Shown here piece by piece: positions 1-6,215 of a stretch of DNA of 8,630 bases. Source of the stretch: Modestobacter sp. (GTDB lineage: Bacteria; Actinomycetota; Actinomycetes; Mycobacteriales; Geodermatophilaceae). Every line of letters begins with the position of its first letter. Positions within the stretch are counted from its first letter, which is position 1. A program made the position numbers and the translations under genes. The notes under the pieces were generated by a model that saw only the letters and a program-made list of their open reading frames with translations, searched no databases and was not told the DNA's origin. Location of the stretch: the NCBI GenBank assembly GCA_025963425.1, contig JAOPUQ010000007.1, forward strand, positions 1 to 8,630, in the 5' to 3' direction.

Positions 1-826
1 CGCGCAGGGCGGCCGGCAGCCGGCGCAGCAGCCCGGCCAGCGCCGGCCGGGCCCCGGGGTCGGTCACGGCGCGGTGGGCCAGCTGTACGGTGCCCGACAG
101 GGCGACCGGCAGCGGCCGGCGCAGCCAGTCCACCAGCCGGTCGTTGCGGGTCTGCACCGCCCACCGCTGCGGGCTGGGACGGTCCGGGCCGGCCGGGTCG
201 TGCCAGGCCAGCAGTTCTTCGGCGAACACCAGCTGCCAGCCGGCGGCGGCCAGGTCCAGGGCGAGCAGGTGCTCCTCGCCGCCGAAGAACAGCAGCGGGG
301 CGAAGCCGCCCACGGCGAGGTAGGCCTCGCGGCGGACGACCGCGGCGAAGGCCGGGAAGCTGAGCACGTCGGGTCCCGGGGCGCCGGGGGAGGAGCCCAG
401 CACCGCCGCCCGGTGCTTGCGGGTCACCCGGTCCGCCGACCCGTCGGCGGCCGTCTGCACCCGGGCGACGACCACCGCCAGCCGGGGATGGGCGTCCAGC
501 AGGTCGGCGGCCCGGTCCAGGGAGCCCGGCTCCCACCACGAGTCGTCGTCGGCGAAGGCGACGTACGGGCTGCGGGCCAGGAGGACGCCGTCGGTCCGGG
601 CGACCGCCCCGGTGTTGACCGGGAGTTCGACGACCTCGACCCGCGGGTGCGCCGCGCGGACCGCCGCGGCGGAGCCGTCGGCCGACGCGTTGTCGACCAC
701 GACGACCGGTGGCCCCCCGGGGACGTCGAGGTGGGCCAGTGACCGCAGCAGCGATGCGCGGCGGTCGCGGGTGGCGACGACGACGGTGACCCGCGGGAGG
801 GGAGTACCCGACCGGGGCGCAGTCAC
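1..826 (-). CDS. Family 2 glycosyltransferase, C-terminus cut by window edge
   Basis: Predicted nucleotide-sugar-dependent glycosyltransferase of the GT-A fold; 275 residues are visible and the C-terminus lies beyond base 1. The N-terminus has the family's first beta strand (VTVVVATRDRR, residues 13-23), then VVVVDNASADGS (41-52), where the aspartate normally contacts the nucleotide. A DDDSWWEPG stretch at 93-101 is the metal-binding DXD-type motif. GGEEH at 182-186 fits the acidic acceptor/catalytic region, followed by an aromatic WH..D segment. No signal peptide or membrane span is visible, so a cytosolic or membrane-associated enzyme is likely. The GTG at 826-824 was chosen because GGAG lies 10 bases upstream; an in-frame GTG at 865 would add 13 residues. 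It lies 45 bases downstream of metB on the same strand, so co-transcription is possible but there is no functional link. Acceptor and sugar cannot be inferred. Confidence 0.85.
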   Translation of the reverse strand, partial: MTAPRSGTPLPRVTVVVATRDRRASLLRSLAHLDVPGGPPVVVVDNASADGSAAAVRAAHPRVEVVELPVNTGAVARTDGVLLARSPYVAFADDDSWWEPGSLDRAADLLDAHPRLAVVVARVQTAADGSADRVTRKHRAAVLGSSPGAPGPDVLSFPAFAAVVRREAYLAVGGFAPLLFFGGEEHLLALDLAAAGWQLVFAEELLAWHDPAGPDRPSPQRWAVQTRNDRLVDWLRRPLPVALSGTVQLAHRAVTDPGARPALAGLLRRLPAALR

Positions 827-871
827 GATCGGTTCACTCCACCCGGCCTGCTCACGATGTGCCACCGCGGG

Positions 872-2011
872 TCAGGCCAGCGCCTGCTCCAGGTCGGCGA
901 GCAGGTCCTCGACGTCCTCGATGCCCACCGACAGGCGCACGAGGTCGGCGGGCACCTCGAGCGGCGACCCGGCGGCGCTGGCGTGCGTCATCCGGCCCGG
1001 GTGCTCGATCAGCGACTCGACGCCGCCGAGCGACTCGGCCAGGGTGAACAACCGGGCCCGCTCGCAGACCTGCAGCGCCGCCTCCTCGCCGCCGGCCAGC
1101 CGGAACGACAGCATCCCGCCGAAGCCGGACATCTGCTTCGCGGCGATGTCGTGGCCGGGGTGGTCGGGCAGCCCGGGGTAGAGCACCGCGCCGACCGCCG
1201 GGTGACCGAGCAGGAACTCGGCGATCCGGGCGGCGTTGGCGCCGTGGCGGTCCATCCGGACGCCGAGGGTCTTGATCCCGCGCAGCACCAGCCACGCGTC
1301 CATCGGCCCGGCGACCGCACCCATGGCGTTCTGCGACCACGCCAGCTGCTCGCCGAGCCCGGCGTCGGCGGTGACCAGCCCGCCGCCCACGACGTCCGAG
1401 TGCCCGCCCAGGTACTTCGTCGTGGAGTGCACCACCACATCGGCGCCCAGGGTCAGCGGCCGCTGCAGGTAGGGCGAGGCGAAGGTGTTGTCCACGACCA
1501 GCAGCGCGCCGGCCTCGTGCGCGACCTCGGCCAGGGCGGCGATGTCGGCGATGTTGAGCAGCGGGTTGGTCGGGGTCTCGCACCAGATGACCCGGGTGGT
1601 GGGGCGGATCGCCACCCGCAGCGCGTCGAGGTCGTTGAGGTCGACCGGGGTGTGCTCCAGGCCCCAGCGGGAGTGCGCCCGGGAGACCAGCCGGAACGTC
1701 CCGCCGTAGGCGTCGCCCGGCAGGACGACGTGGTCGCCGGGCGCGCAGACGGTGCGCAGCAGGGTGTCCTCGGCGGCCAGCCCGGAGGCGAAGGCCAGCC
1801 CGGTGGTGCCCTCCTCCAGCGCGGCGAGCGCCTCCTGCAGCGCGGTCCGCGTCGGGTTGCCGCTGCGGCTGTACTCGTAGCCGCCGCGCAGCCCGCCGAC
1901 GCCGTCCTGCTTGTAGGTGCTGGTCAGGTGCACCGGGACGACGACCGCCCCGGTCGCCGGGTCCGGCTCCTGGCCGGCGTGGATGGCGCGGGTGTTGAAA
2001 CCGGTGCTCAT
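872..2011 (-). CDS. metB: Cystathionine gamma-synthase / gamma-lyase (PLP enzyme)
   Basis: 379-residue PLP enzyme of the Cys/Met metabolism family, full length for the family (about 380-400). Visible hallmarks are YEYSRSGNPTR (45-55), which contacts PLP phosphate from the partner subunit; ETPTNP (145-150); VVDNTF with D174, which binds the pyridine nitrogen; and the Schiff-base lysine K199 in HSTTKYLGGHSD. The C-terminal SLGGVESLIEHP and RLSVGIED motifs are intact. Gamma-synthases make cystathionine from an O-acyl-homoserine and cysteine; close homologues run gamma-elimination to cysteine instead, and actinobacterial members often do both. Position directly behind cbs favours at least some lyase function in reverse transsulfuration, by inference. 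The ATG at 2011-2009 overlaps the cbs TGA in an ATGA arrangement and has only a weak purine-rich site, suggesting translational coupling. The protein is cytosolic and normally a homotetramer. The synthase-or-lyase distinction cannot be settled from sequence. Confidence 0.93.
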   Translation of the reverse strand: MSTGFNTRAIHAGQEPDPATGAVVVPVHLTSTYKQDGVGGLRGGYEYSRSGNPTRTALQEALAALEEGTTGLAFASGLAAEDTLLRTVCAPGDHVVLPGDAYGGTFRLVSRAHSRWGLEHTPVDLNDLDALRVAIRPTTRVIWCETPTNPLLNIADIAALAEVAHEAGALLVVDNTFASPYLQRPLTLGADVVVHSTTKYLGGHSDVVGGGLVTADAGLGEQLAWSQNAMGAVAGPMDAWLVLRGIKTLGVRMDRHGANAARIAEFLLGHPAVGAVLYPGLPDHPGHDIAAKQMSGFGGMLSFRLAGGEEAALQVCERARLFTLAESLGGVESLIEHPGRMTHASAAGSPLEVPADLVRLSVGIEDVEDLLADLEQALA

Positions 2012-3408
2012 GACGCCACCGTAGGAGCCGGGGTGATGCCGACGAGGTGGCCCAGCACGTCCTGCCGGGTGACGACGCCGGCCGGCTTGCCGTCCACGTG
2101 CACCAGCAGCGCGTCGGCCGTGCCCAGCGCGGCCACCGCGGCGGCCACCGGTTCGCCCGAGCCGATGATCGGCAGTGGCTCGGACATGTGCCGTTCGACC
2201 GGGTCGGCCAGCGTCGCCCGCCCGGTGAACAGCGCGTCCAGCAGCGTCTTCTCCGCGACCGAGCCGACCACCTCGCCGGCGGTCACCGGCGGCTCGGCGC
2301 GCACGACCGGCAGCTGGCTGACGCCGTACTCGCGGAGGATGTCGATGGCGTCGCGGACGGTCTCGGTCGGGTGGGTGTGCACCAACGTCGGGGTGGCGCC
2401 GGACTTGGCGTCCAGCAGCTCGCCGACGGTCTCGCCGCCGCCGGCGTCCAGGAAGCCGTAGTCGGCCATCCACTCGTCATTGAAGATCTTGTTCAGGTAG
2501 CCCCGGCCGCCGTCGGGCAGCAGCACGACCAGGACGTCGTCCTTGGTCAGCTGCTCGGCCACCCGCAGCGCGGCGACGACGGCCATGCCGCACGAGCCGC
2601 CGACCAGCAGGCCCTCCTCGCGGGCCAGCCGCCGGGTCATGGCGAAGGAGTCGCCGTCGGAGACCGCCACGATCTCGTCGGCGATCGACCGGTCGTAGGC
2701 CGCGGGCCAGAAGTCCTCGCCGACCCCCTCGACGAGGTAGGGGCGGCCGGTCCCGCCGGAGTACACGGAGCCCTCCGGGTCGGCGCCGATGACGCGGACC
2801 CGTCCGTCGCTGGCCTCCTTGAGGTGGCGGCCGATGCCGGAGATGGTGCCGCCGGTGCCCACCCCGGTGACGAAGTGCGTGACCCGGCCCTCGGTCTGCG
2901 CCCAGATCTCCGGGCCGGTCGTCTCGTAGTGCGAGCGCGCGTTGGCCGGGTTCGCGTACTGGTCGGGCTTCCAGCCGCCCGGGGTCTCCCGGGCCAGCCG
3001 GTCGGACACCGAGTAGTACGAGCGCGGGTCGGCCGGGTCGACGGCGGTCGGGCAGACGTGCACCTCGGCTCCATAGGCCTTCAACACGTTGATCTTCTCC
3101 TGGCCCACCTTGTCCGGGCAGACGAAGATGCACCGGTACCCGCGGGTCTGGCCCACGATCGCCAGGCCGATGCCGGTGTTCCCGCTGGTGGGCTCCACGA
3201 TGGTGCCGCCGGGCCGCAGGGCACCGGAGGCCTCCGCCTCCTCGATCATCCGCAGCGCGATGCGGTCCTTCACCGACCCGCCGGGGTTGACGTACTCGAC
3301 CTTGGCCAGCACCAGGGGAGCGTCCGGGCCCAGGTGCTCGGTGACGTGTCGCAGCCGCACCAGCGGGGTGTTGCCGATCAGCTCGACGACGGACTCGGCG
3401 TACTGCAC
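2008..3408 (-). CDS. cbs: Cystathionine beta-synthase with C-terminal CBS domain pair
   Basis: 466-residue PLP enzyme that condenses homocysteine with serine to give cystathionine. The fold-type II catalytic domain spans about 1-320: ELIGNTPLVRL (9-19), Schiff-base lysine K47 in NPGGSVKDR, substrate loop PTSGNTG (73-79), phosphate-binding GVGTGGT (182-188), and a typical end, LLPDGGRGYLNKIFND. Two CBS (Bateman) repeats follow, about 333-390 and 400-458; in animal enzymes such pairs bind S-adenosylmethionine, but this is not established here. There is no N-terminal heme domain, as in other bacterial forms. Length matches the mycobacterial enzyme (about 464). The GTG start at 3408-3406 was chosen because AGGAGG lies 4 bases upstream and the family's conserved region begins immediately. 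An in-frame ATG at 3459 would add 17 unconserved residues. Plain cysteine synthase is unlikely because of the CBS pair. Confidence 0.95.
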   Translation of the reverse strand: MQYAESVVELIGNTPLVRLRHVTEHLGPDAPLVLAKVEYVNPGGSVKDRIALRMIEEAEASGALRPGGTIVEPTSGNTGIGLAIVGQTRGYRCIFVCPDKVGQEKINVLKAYGAEVHVCPTAVDPADPRSYYSVSDRLARETPGGWKPDQYANPANARSHYETTGPEIWAQTEGRVTHFVTGVGTGGTISGIGRHLKEASDGRVRVIGADPEGSVYSGGTGRPYLVEGVGEDFWPAAYDRSIADEIVAVSDGDSFAMTRRLAREEGLLVGGSCGMAVVAALRVAEQLTKDDVLVVLLPDGGRGYLNKIFNDEWMADYGFLDAGGGETVGELLDAKSGATPTLVHTHPTETVRDAIDILREYGVSQLPVVRAEPPVTAGEVVGSVAEKTLLDALFTGRATLADPVERHMSEPLPIIGSGEPVAAAVAALGTADALLVHVDGKPAGVVTRQDVLGHLVGITPAPTVAS

Positions 3409-3412
3409 GGGG

Positions 3413-3418
3413 CCTCCT
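3413..3418 (-). promoter_or_regulatory. Ribosome-binding site of cbs
   Basis: A perfect AGGAGG on the minus strand, 4 bases before the GTG at 3408. The spacing is short, but no other ATG or GTG codon downstream would keep the conserved N-terminus, so this site decides the start. Confidence 0.7.
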
Positions 3419-3550
3419 CGGCCGGGGCGCAGCCGATCGCCACGGCCCTGGACGACCATCCCACCAGACGGGGGGCGCCCGGCCGGGGATCGGGGCGGGC
3501 GGGAGGCAACGGCTCTTTCCCGACCACCCACCGCCTGCCAGCGGGCATCG

Positions 3551-3574
3551 AGCCGGCGTCCAGCCGGCGTCCAG
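3551..3574. repeat. Tandem direct repeat, 11-base period
   Basis: The unit AGCCGGCGTCC occurs twice back to back (3551-3561 and 3562-3572), and the first two bases of a third copy follow. Read on the minus strand the unit is GGACGCCGGCT. The period of 11 is about one helical turn, so two copies would face the same side of the DNA, as in many operators. It lies about 145 bases upstream of the cbs start and 23 bases upstream of the PAP2 start. A role as a regulator site is inference; chance repetition in GC-rich DNA is possible. Confidence 0.6.
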
Positions 3575-3596
3575 GGTCGTCGGCCATGCTGGTGGT

Positions 3597-4448
3597 GTGC
3601 TGTGCGACTCGGTCCGCCGGTGTGCGGCGGTCCGCCGGCGGACGGCGCTGGCCGCGCTGCTGCTCGCCGTCCTGGTCGCCCTGCTGGTGGGGGTGCTCGC
3701 CGGCGGCCGGATCGTCGACCTGGACCTGGCCGTCTACCGCTGGTCCCCGGCGCAGCACTGGCCCCAGCTGTCCGGTGTCCTGGCGTGGTGGGTGGTGCTG
3801 GGCCAGCGGGCGGTCTGCCTGTCGCTGGCGGCGCTCTGGCTGGGATGGCGGGCCCGGCGGGAGCGGGACCGCCGTCCGCTCGTGCTCCTGCTGGTGGCGA
3901 CCGCACTGACCGAGGTGGGGGTCGGCGGGATGAAGATGCTGGTGGGGCGGCTGGGCCCGCTCCAGCTGGGCGCGGACGCCGTGCTGCCCGGAGCGGCGCA
4001 GGTGTTCGCCGCCGGCGGCACGATCTTCCCCTCCGGGCACACGGCCAACGCCGTCGTCACCTGGGGGGTGGTGGCGATGCTCGCCCGGGAGCGCCGGCGA
4101 CTCGGTGCCGTGCTGGCCGCCGCGGTCGCGGTCAGCGTCGGCCTCACCACCGTCTACCTGGGCACCCACTGGCTCACCGACGTGCTGGCGGGCTGGTGCG
4201 CCGGGGGACTGGTGCTGCTCGCCGTCCCGGTCGCCGTACCGTGGGCGGTCCGGGCCGGTGGGGCGGTGCGCCGCAGGGCAGTGGCCCTCGTCCCGGATCC
4301 TCTCGCCTGGACGGCAGCCCGACCCCCTACCCTGGTCCGTCCGGGGGCAACCCCCGGACGTGGGACGAACGTCGAAACAGCGGCGGCCCGTCCCCGAGAG
4401 AGGACCGCACCGACCCATGTCCGAGACCCTCGGCGACCTGCACCGTGA
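3597..4448 (+). CDS. PAP2-superfamily integral membrane phosphatase, variant active site
   Basis: 283-residue membrane protein of the PAP2 (type 2 phosphatidic acid phosphatase) superfamily, which removes phosphate from lipid phosphates or polyprenyl pyrophosphates at the membrane. About six hydrophobic segments are visible (near 17-37, 61-83, 95-110, 150-164, 168-189, 196-218). Motif C2 is intact (FPSGHTAN, with H148), and so are the nucleophilic H191 and D195 of motif C3 (YLGTHWLTDVLAGW). Two expected arginines are not: C1 reads KMLVGRLGP where K-x6-R-P is usual, giving G120, and the S-R before motif C3 is T-T (184-185). The start is a GTG with only a weak ribosome-binding site; no better in-frame start was found. 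The last 60 or so residues are a Pro/Arg-rich tail. Its coding sequence carries a strong hairpin and overlaps the next gene by 32 bases in another frame. Substrate unknown. Confidence 0.82.
   Translation: MLCDSVRRCAAVRRRTALAALLLAVLVALLVGVLAGGRIVDLDLAVYRWSPAQHWPQLSGVLAWWVVLGQRAVCLSLAALWLGWRARRERDRRPLVLLLVATALTEVGVGGMKMLVGRLGPLQLGADAVLPGAAQVFAAGGTIFPSGHTANAVVTWGVVAMLARERRRLGAVLAAAVAVSVGLTTVYLGTHWLTDVLAGWCAGGLVLLAVPVAVPWAVRAGGAVRRRAVALVPDPLAWTAARPPTLVRPGATPGRGTNVETAAARPRERTAPTHVRDPRRPAP
4328..4333 (+). promoter_or_regulatory. Candidate -10 element for the GAF-ANTAR gene
   Basis: TACCCT fits the actinobacterial TANNNT -10 pattern and sits 83 bases before the ATG at 4417, inside the 3' part of the PAP2 gene. 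A start site 6-7 bases downstream would place the hairpin at 4338-4360 at the very 5' end of the transcript. No clear -35 is visible, so this is tentative. Confidence 0.3.
4338..4360 (+). other. Perfect 10-bp hairpin upstream of the GAF-ANTAR gene
   Basis: CGTCCGGGGG (4338-4347), loop CAA, then CCCCCGGACG (4351-4360): a perfect stem with a three-base loop. It lies within the PAP2 C-terminal tail coding region and 56 bases before the GAF-ANTAR start. It has no T tract, so it could be a U-less terminator, an attenuator or a 5' leader structure. The triloop does not match the hexaloop pair (A at position 1, G at 4) known as the ANTAR RNA target. Confidence 0.6.
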
Positions 4449-5118
4449 GCTGGCGCGCGTGGTGCTCGCCGATCGTGAGCTGCCCGACGTGCTCACCGAG
4501 GTCGTGCAGATCGCCCGTCGGGCGCTGCCGGGCTCGGAGGCGACGTCGATCACCCTGATCCGGGACGACAAGGCGTTCACCGCCGCCTTCGACGGGCAGC
4601 TCGCGATGGACGCCGACGAGCTGCAGTACGAGCGCGGCTACGGCCCCTGTCTGGACGCCGGGCGGGCCGGCGAGCTGTTCCTGGTCACCGACATGCGCAC
4701 CGAGCATCGGTGGCCGGACTACGCCCGGCACGCCGCCGCCCGGGGCGTGGGCAGCTCGTTGTCGGTCCCGCTTCCCTTCCAGGGCGCGACCATCGGCGCG
4801 CTGAACAACTACGCCACCACCGCCGGGGCCTTCGGCGACGACGACGTGGCCCTCGGGCAGGAGGCCGCGGCGTTCGTGGCGATCGCGGTCGGCAACGCCG
4901 AGGCGGCCGCGCGGGCCACGCAGGACGTCACGAACATGCGCACGGCGATGCTCTCCCGGTCGGTGATCGAGCAGGCCAAGGGCATCCTGATGGAGCGCTA
5001 CAAGGTGACCGCCGAGCAGGCGTTCACGCTGCTCACCCACGCCTCCCAGCGCAGCAACGTCAAGCTCCGGGACGTGGCCGAGGAGCTGGCGATGACGGGC
5101 GTGCTGCGCGGCAGCTGA
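4417..5118 (+). CDS. GAF-ANTAR domain RNA-binding regulator
   Basis: 233-residue soluble regulator. An N-terminal GAF sensor domain (about 18-165) contains the typical actinobacterial run GYGPCLDAGRAG (74-85), then VPLPFQGATIGALNNY (117-132). A C-terminal three-helix ANTAR domain (about 173-228) carries SRSVIEQAKGILMERYKV (180-197) and a terminal LRDVAEELA. ANTAR proteins bind paired RNA hairpins and prevent transcription termination; the GAF domain presumably senses a small ligand or redox state, which cannot be identified. C78 is the only cysteine. There is no histidine kinase or receiver domain beside it, so it is not obviously part of a phosphorelay. The ATG at 4417 was chosen because the conserved N-terminus starts there; AGAGGA lies 12 bases upstream. 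The start lies inside the end of the PAP2 gene in a different frame. Its RNA targets are not evident in the window. Confidence 0.93.
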   Translation: MSETLGDLHRELARVVLADRELPDVLTEVVQIARRALPGSEATSITLIRDDKAFTAAFDGQLAMDADELQYERGYGPCLDAGRAGELFLVTDMRTEHRWPDYARHAAARGVGSSLSVPLPFQGATIGALNNYATTAGAFGDDDVALGQEAAAFVAIAVGNAEAAARATQDVTNMRTAMLSRSVIEQAKGILMERYKVTAEQAFTLLTHASQRSNVKLRDVAEELAMTGVLRGS

Positions 5119-5158
5119 GCGTCGCGACGCGGACGATCGCACCCGGCTGGCGTCGTCT
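5119..5158 (+). other. Palindrome and bulged hairpin after the GAF-ANTAR gene
   Basis: Immediately after the GAF-ANTAR stop lies the 12-base perfect palindrome GCGTCGCGACGC (5119-5130). It is followed by a bulged stem: GACGA-T-CGC (5132-5140) pairs with GCG-TCGTC (5150-5157) around a nine-base loop. The stem could act as a weak terminator; the palindrome could be an operator for the downstream aldo/keto reductase operon. Both are inferences in a GC-rich gap of 65 bases. Confidence 0.35.
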
Positions 5159-5171
5159 CCGCCCGCGGGGA

Positions 5172-5177
5172 CAGGAT
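5172..5177 (+). promoter_or_regulatory. Candidate -10 or ribosome-binding site of the aldo/keto reductase gene
   Basis: CAGGAT ends 6 bases before the ATG at 5184. It can be read as an actinobacterial -10 box driving a leaderless transcript that starts at or near the ATG, or its AGGA (5173-5176) as a ribosome-binding site with 7-base spacing. The sequence cannot decide between the two; no clear -35 is visible. Confidence 0.35.
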
Positions 5178-5183
5178 GCGGTC

Positions 5184-6215
5184 ATGACGCAGACGATCCC
5201 GCCGGTGCCCCGGCGCAGCCTGGGCGGCCTGCAGGTCGCGGCCCTGGGCCTGGGCTGCATGGGCATGAGCCAGATGTACGGCACCGCCGACCGGACCGAG
5301 TCGCTGGCGACCGTCCGCCGGGCGCTGGACCTCGGGGTGACCTTCCTGGACACCTCCGACGTCTACGGCGAGGGGCACAACGAGGAACTGGTCGGCGAGG
5401 CGATCGCCGGGCGCCGCGGCGAGGTCCAGCTGGCCACCAAGTTCTCGCTGCGGCACAACGACCGGGGCGGGATGGACATCGACGGCCGGCCCGAGAACGT
5501 GCGGCCCCGGGCCGAGGCCAGCCTCCGCCGGCTCGGCGTCGACGTCATCGACCTCTACTACCAGCACCGGGTCGACCCGACGGTGCCCATCGAGGACACC
5601 GTCGGCGCCATGGCCGAGCTCGTCCAGGCGGGGAAGGTCCGGTACCTGGGGTTGTCGGAGGCCAGCGCCGCATCCATCCGCCGGGCGGCCGCCGTCCACC
5701 CGATCGCCGCACTGCAGAGCGAGTGGTCGCTGTGGACCCGCGATCTGGAGGTCCCCGGGGACGACGGCCGCAGCGTGCTGGACGTGGCCCGTGAGCACGG
5801 CATCGGCATCGTGCCCTTCAGCCCGCTGGGCCGCGGTTTCCTCACCGGCGCGATCACCAGCCCGGACGACTTCGCCGAGGACGACTGGCGACGCACCCAC
5901 CCGCGGTTCACCGGCGAGGCGTTCACGGCCAACCTCCGGCTGGTCGGCGCCGTCCGGGACCTTGCCGCCGAGCGGGGCGTGACCCCCGGGCAGCTGGCGC
6001 TGGCCTGGGTGCTCGCCCAGGGCGAGGACGTCGTGCCCATCCCGGGTACGAAGCGGCGCAGCTACCTGGAGGAGAACGTCGGGGCCGCGGGTGTGCAGCT
6101 GTCGGCCGAGGACCTGTCGCGGCTGGCGCAGATCGCCCCGCCCGGGGTGGCCCAGGGCGGCCGGTACGCCGACGCGGCCTACGCGTACGGCGACAGCCCG
6201 GAGCGGGTGGCATGA
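5184..6215 (+). CDS. Aldo/keto reductase, NADPH-dependent
   Basis: 343-residue cytosolic oxidoreductase of the aldo/keto reductase superfamily, full length for the bacterial YakC/AKR13-like type that it resembles. The catalytic tetrad is complete: D56 in FLDTSDVYG, Y61 in the same segment, K86 in LATKFS and H128 in YYQHRVDP. Cofactor contacts are also visible: LGLSEAS (155-161), PFSPLGRGFLTG (211-222) and IPGTKRRSYLEEN (286-298), whose basic residues usually hold the 2'-phosphate of NADPH. It therefore very probably reduces an aldehyde or ketone with NADPH; the natural substrate is unknown. The ATG has AGGA 7 bases upstream. It is the first gene of a coupled three-gene run: its TGA (6213-6215) overlaps the ATG of the hydrolase gene in an ATGA arrangement. 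Confidence 0.95.
   Translation: MTQTIPPVPRRSLGGLQVAALGLGCMGMSQMYGTADRTESLATVRRALDLGVTFLDTSDVYGEGHNEELVGEAIAGRRGEVQLATKFSLRHNDRGGMDIDGRPENVRPRAEASLRRLGVDVIDLYYQHRVDPTVPIEDTVGAMAELVQAGKVRYLGLSEASAASIRRAAAVHPIAALQSEWSLWTRDLEVPGDDGRSVLDVAREHGIGIVPFSPLGRGFLTGAITSPDDFAEDDWRRTHPRFTGEAFTANLRLVGAVRDLAAERGVTPGQLALAWVLAQGEDVVPIPGTKRRSYLEENVGAAGVQLSAEDLSRLAQIAPPGVAQGGRYADAAYAYGDSPERVA

Larger units (their letters stand above)
3409..3596. promoter_or_regulatory. Divergent control region between cbs and the PAP2 gene
   Basis: This 188-base gap separates two head-to-head genes and must hold the promoters for both the minus-strand transsulfuration genes and the plus-strand phosphatase gene. I find no convincing -35/-10 pair on either strand. 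I see no match to the core of the SAM-I riboswitch or the SAH riboswitch in the cbs leader, judged by eye only. The notable element is the tandem repeat at 3551-3574. No ORF here resembles a protein. Confidence 0.55.

Noticed and set aside
845..878. GGCCTG/CAGGCC inverted repeat at the metB-glycosyltransferase junction as a terminator.
   Set aside because: The stem is only 6 bp with a 22-base loop and no T tract, too weak to claim.
857..2461. Long plus-strand open frame opposite metB and part of cbs.
   Set aside because: Composition is that of an antisense frame and no protein family is recognisable; metB is unambiguous on the minus strand.
3409..3596. SAM or SAH riboswitch in the cbs leader.
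   Set aside because: The conserved cores of the SAM-I and SAH classes that I can recall are not seen; only a covariance-model search could exclude a divergent form.
3409..3906. N-terminal extension of cbs by about 166 residues upstream of the GTG at 3408.
   Set aside because: The extension is Pro/Arg-rich, overlaps the PAP2 gene on the opposite strand and has no similarity to the family; the GTG has AGGAGG just before it.
2047..3909. Very long plus-strand open frame (about 620 codons) opposite cbs.
   Set aside because: It is the antisense shadow of cbs, whose full set of motifs is on the minus strand; such frames are expected in GC-rich DNA.
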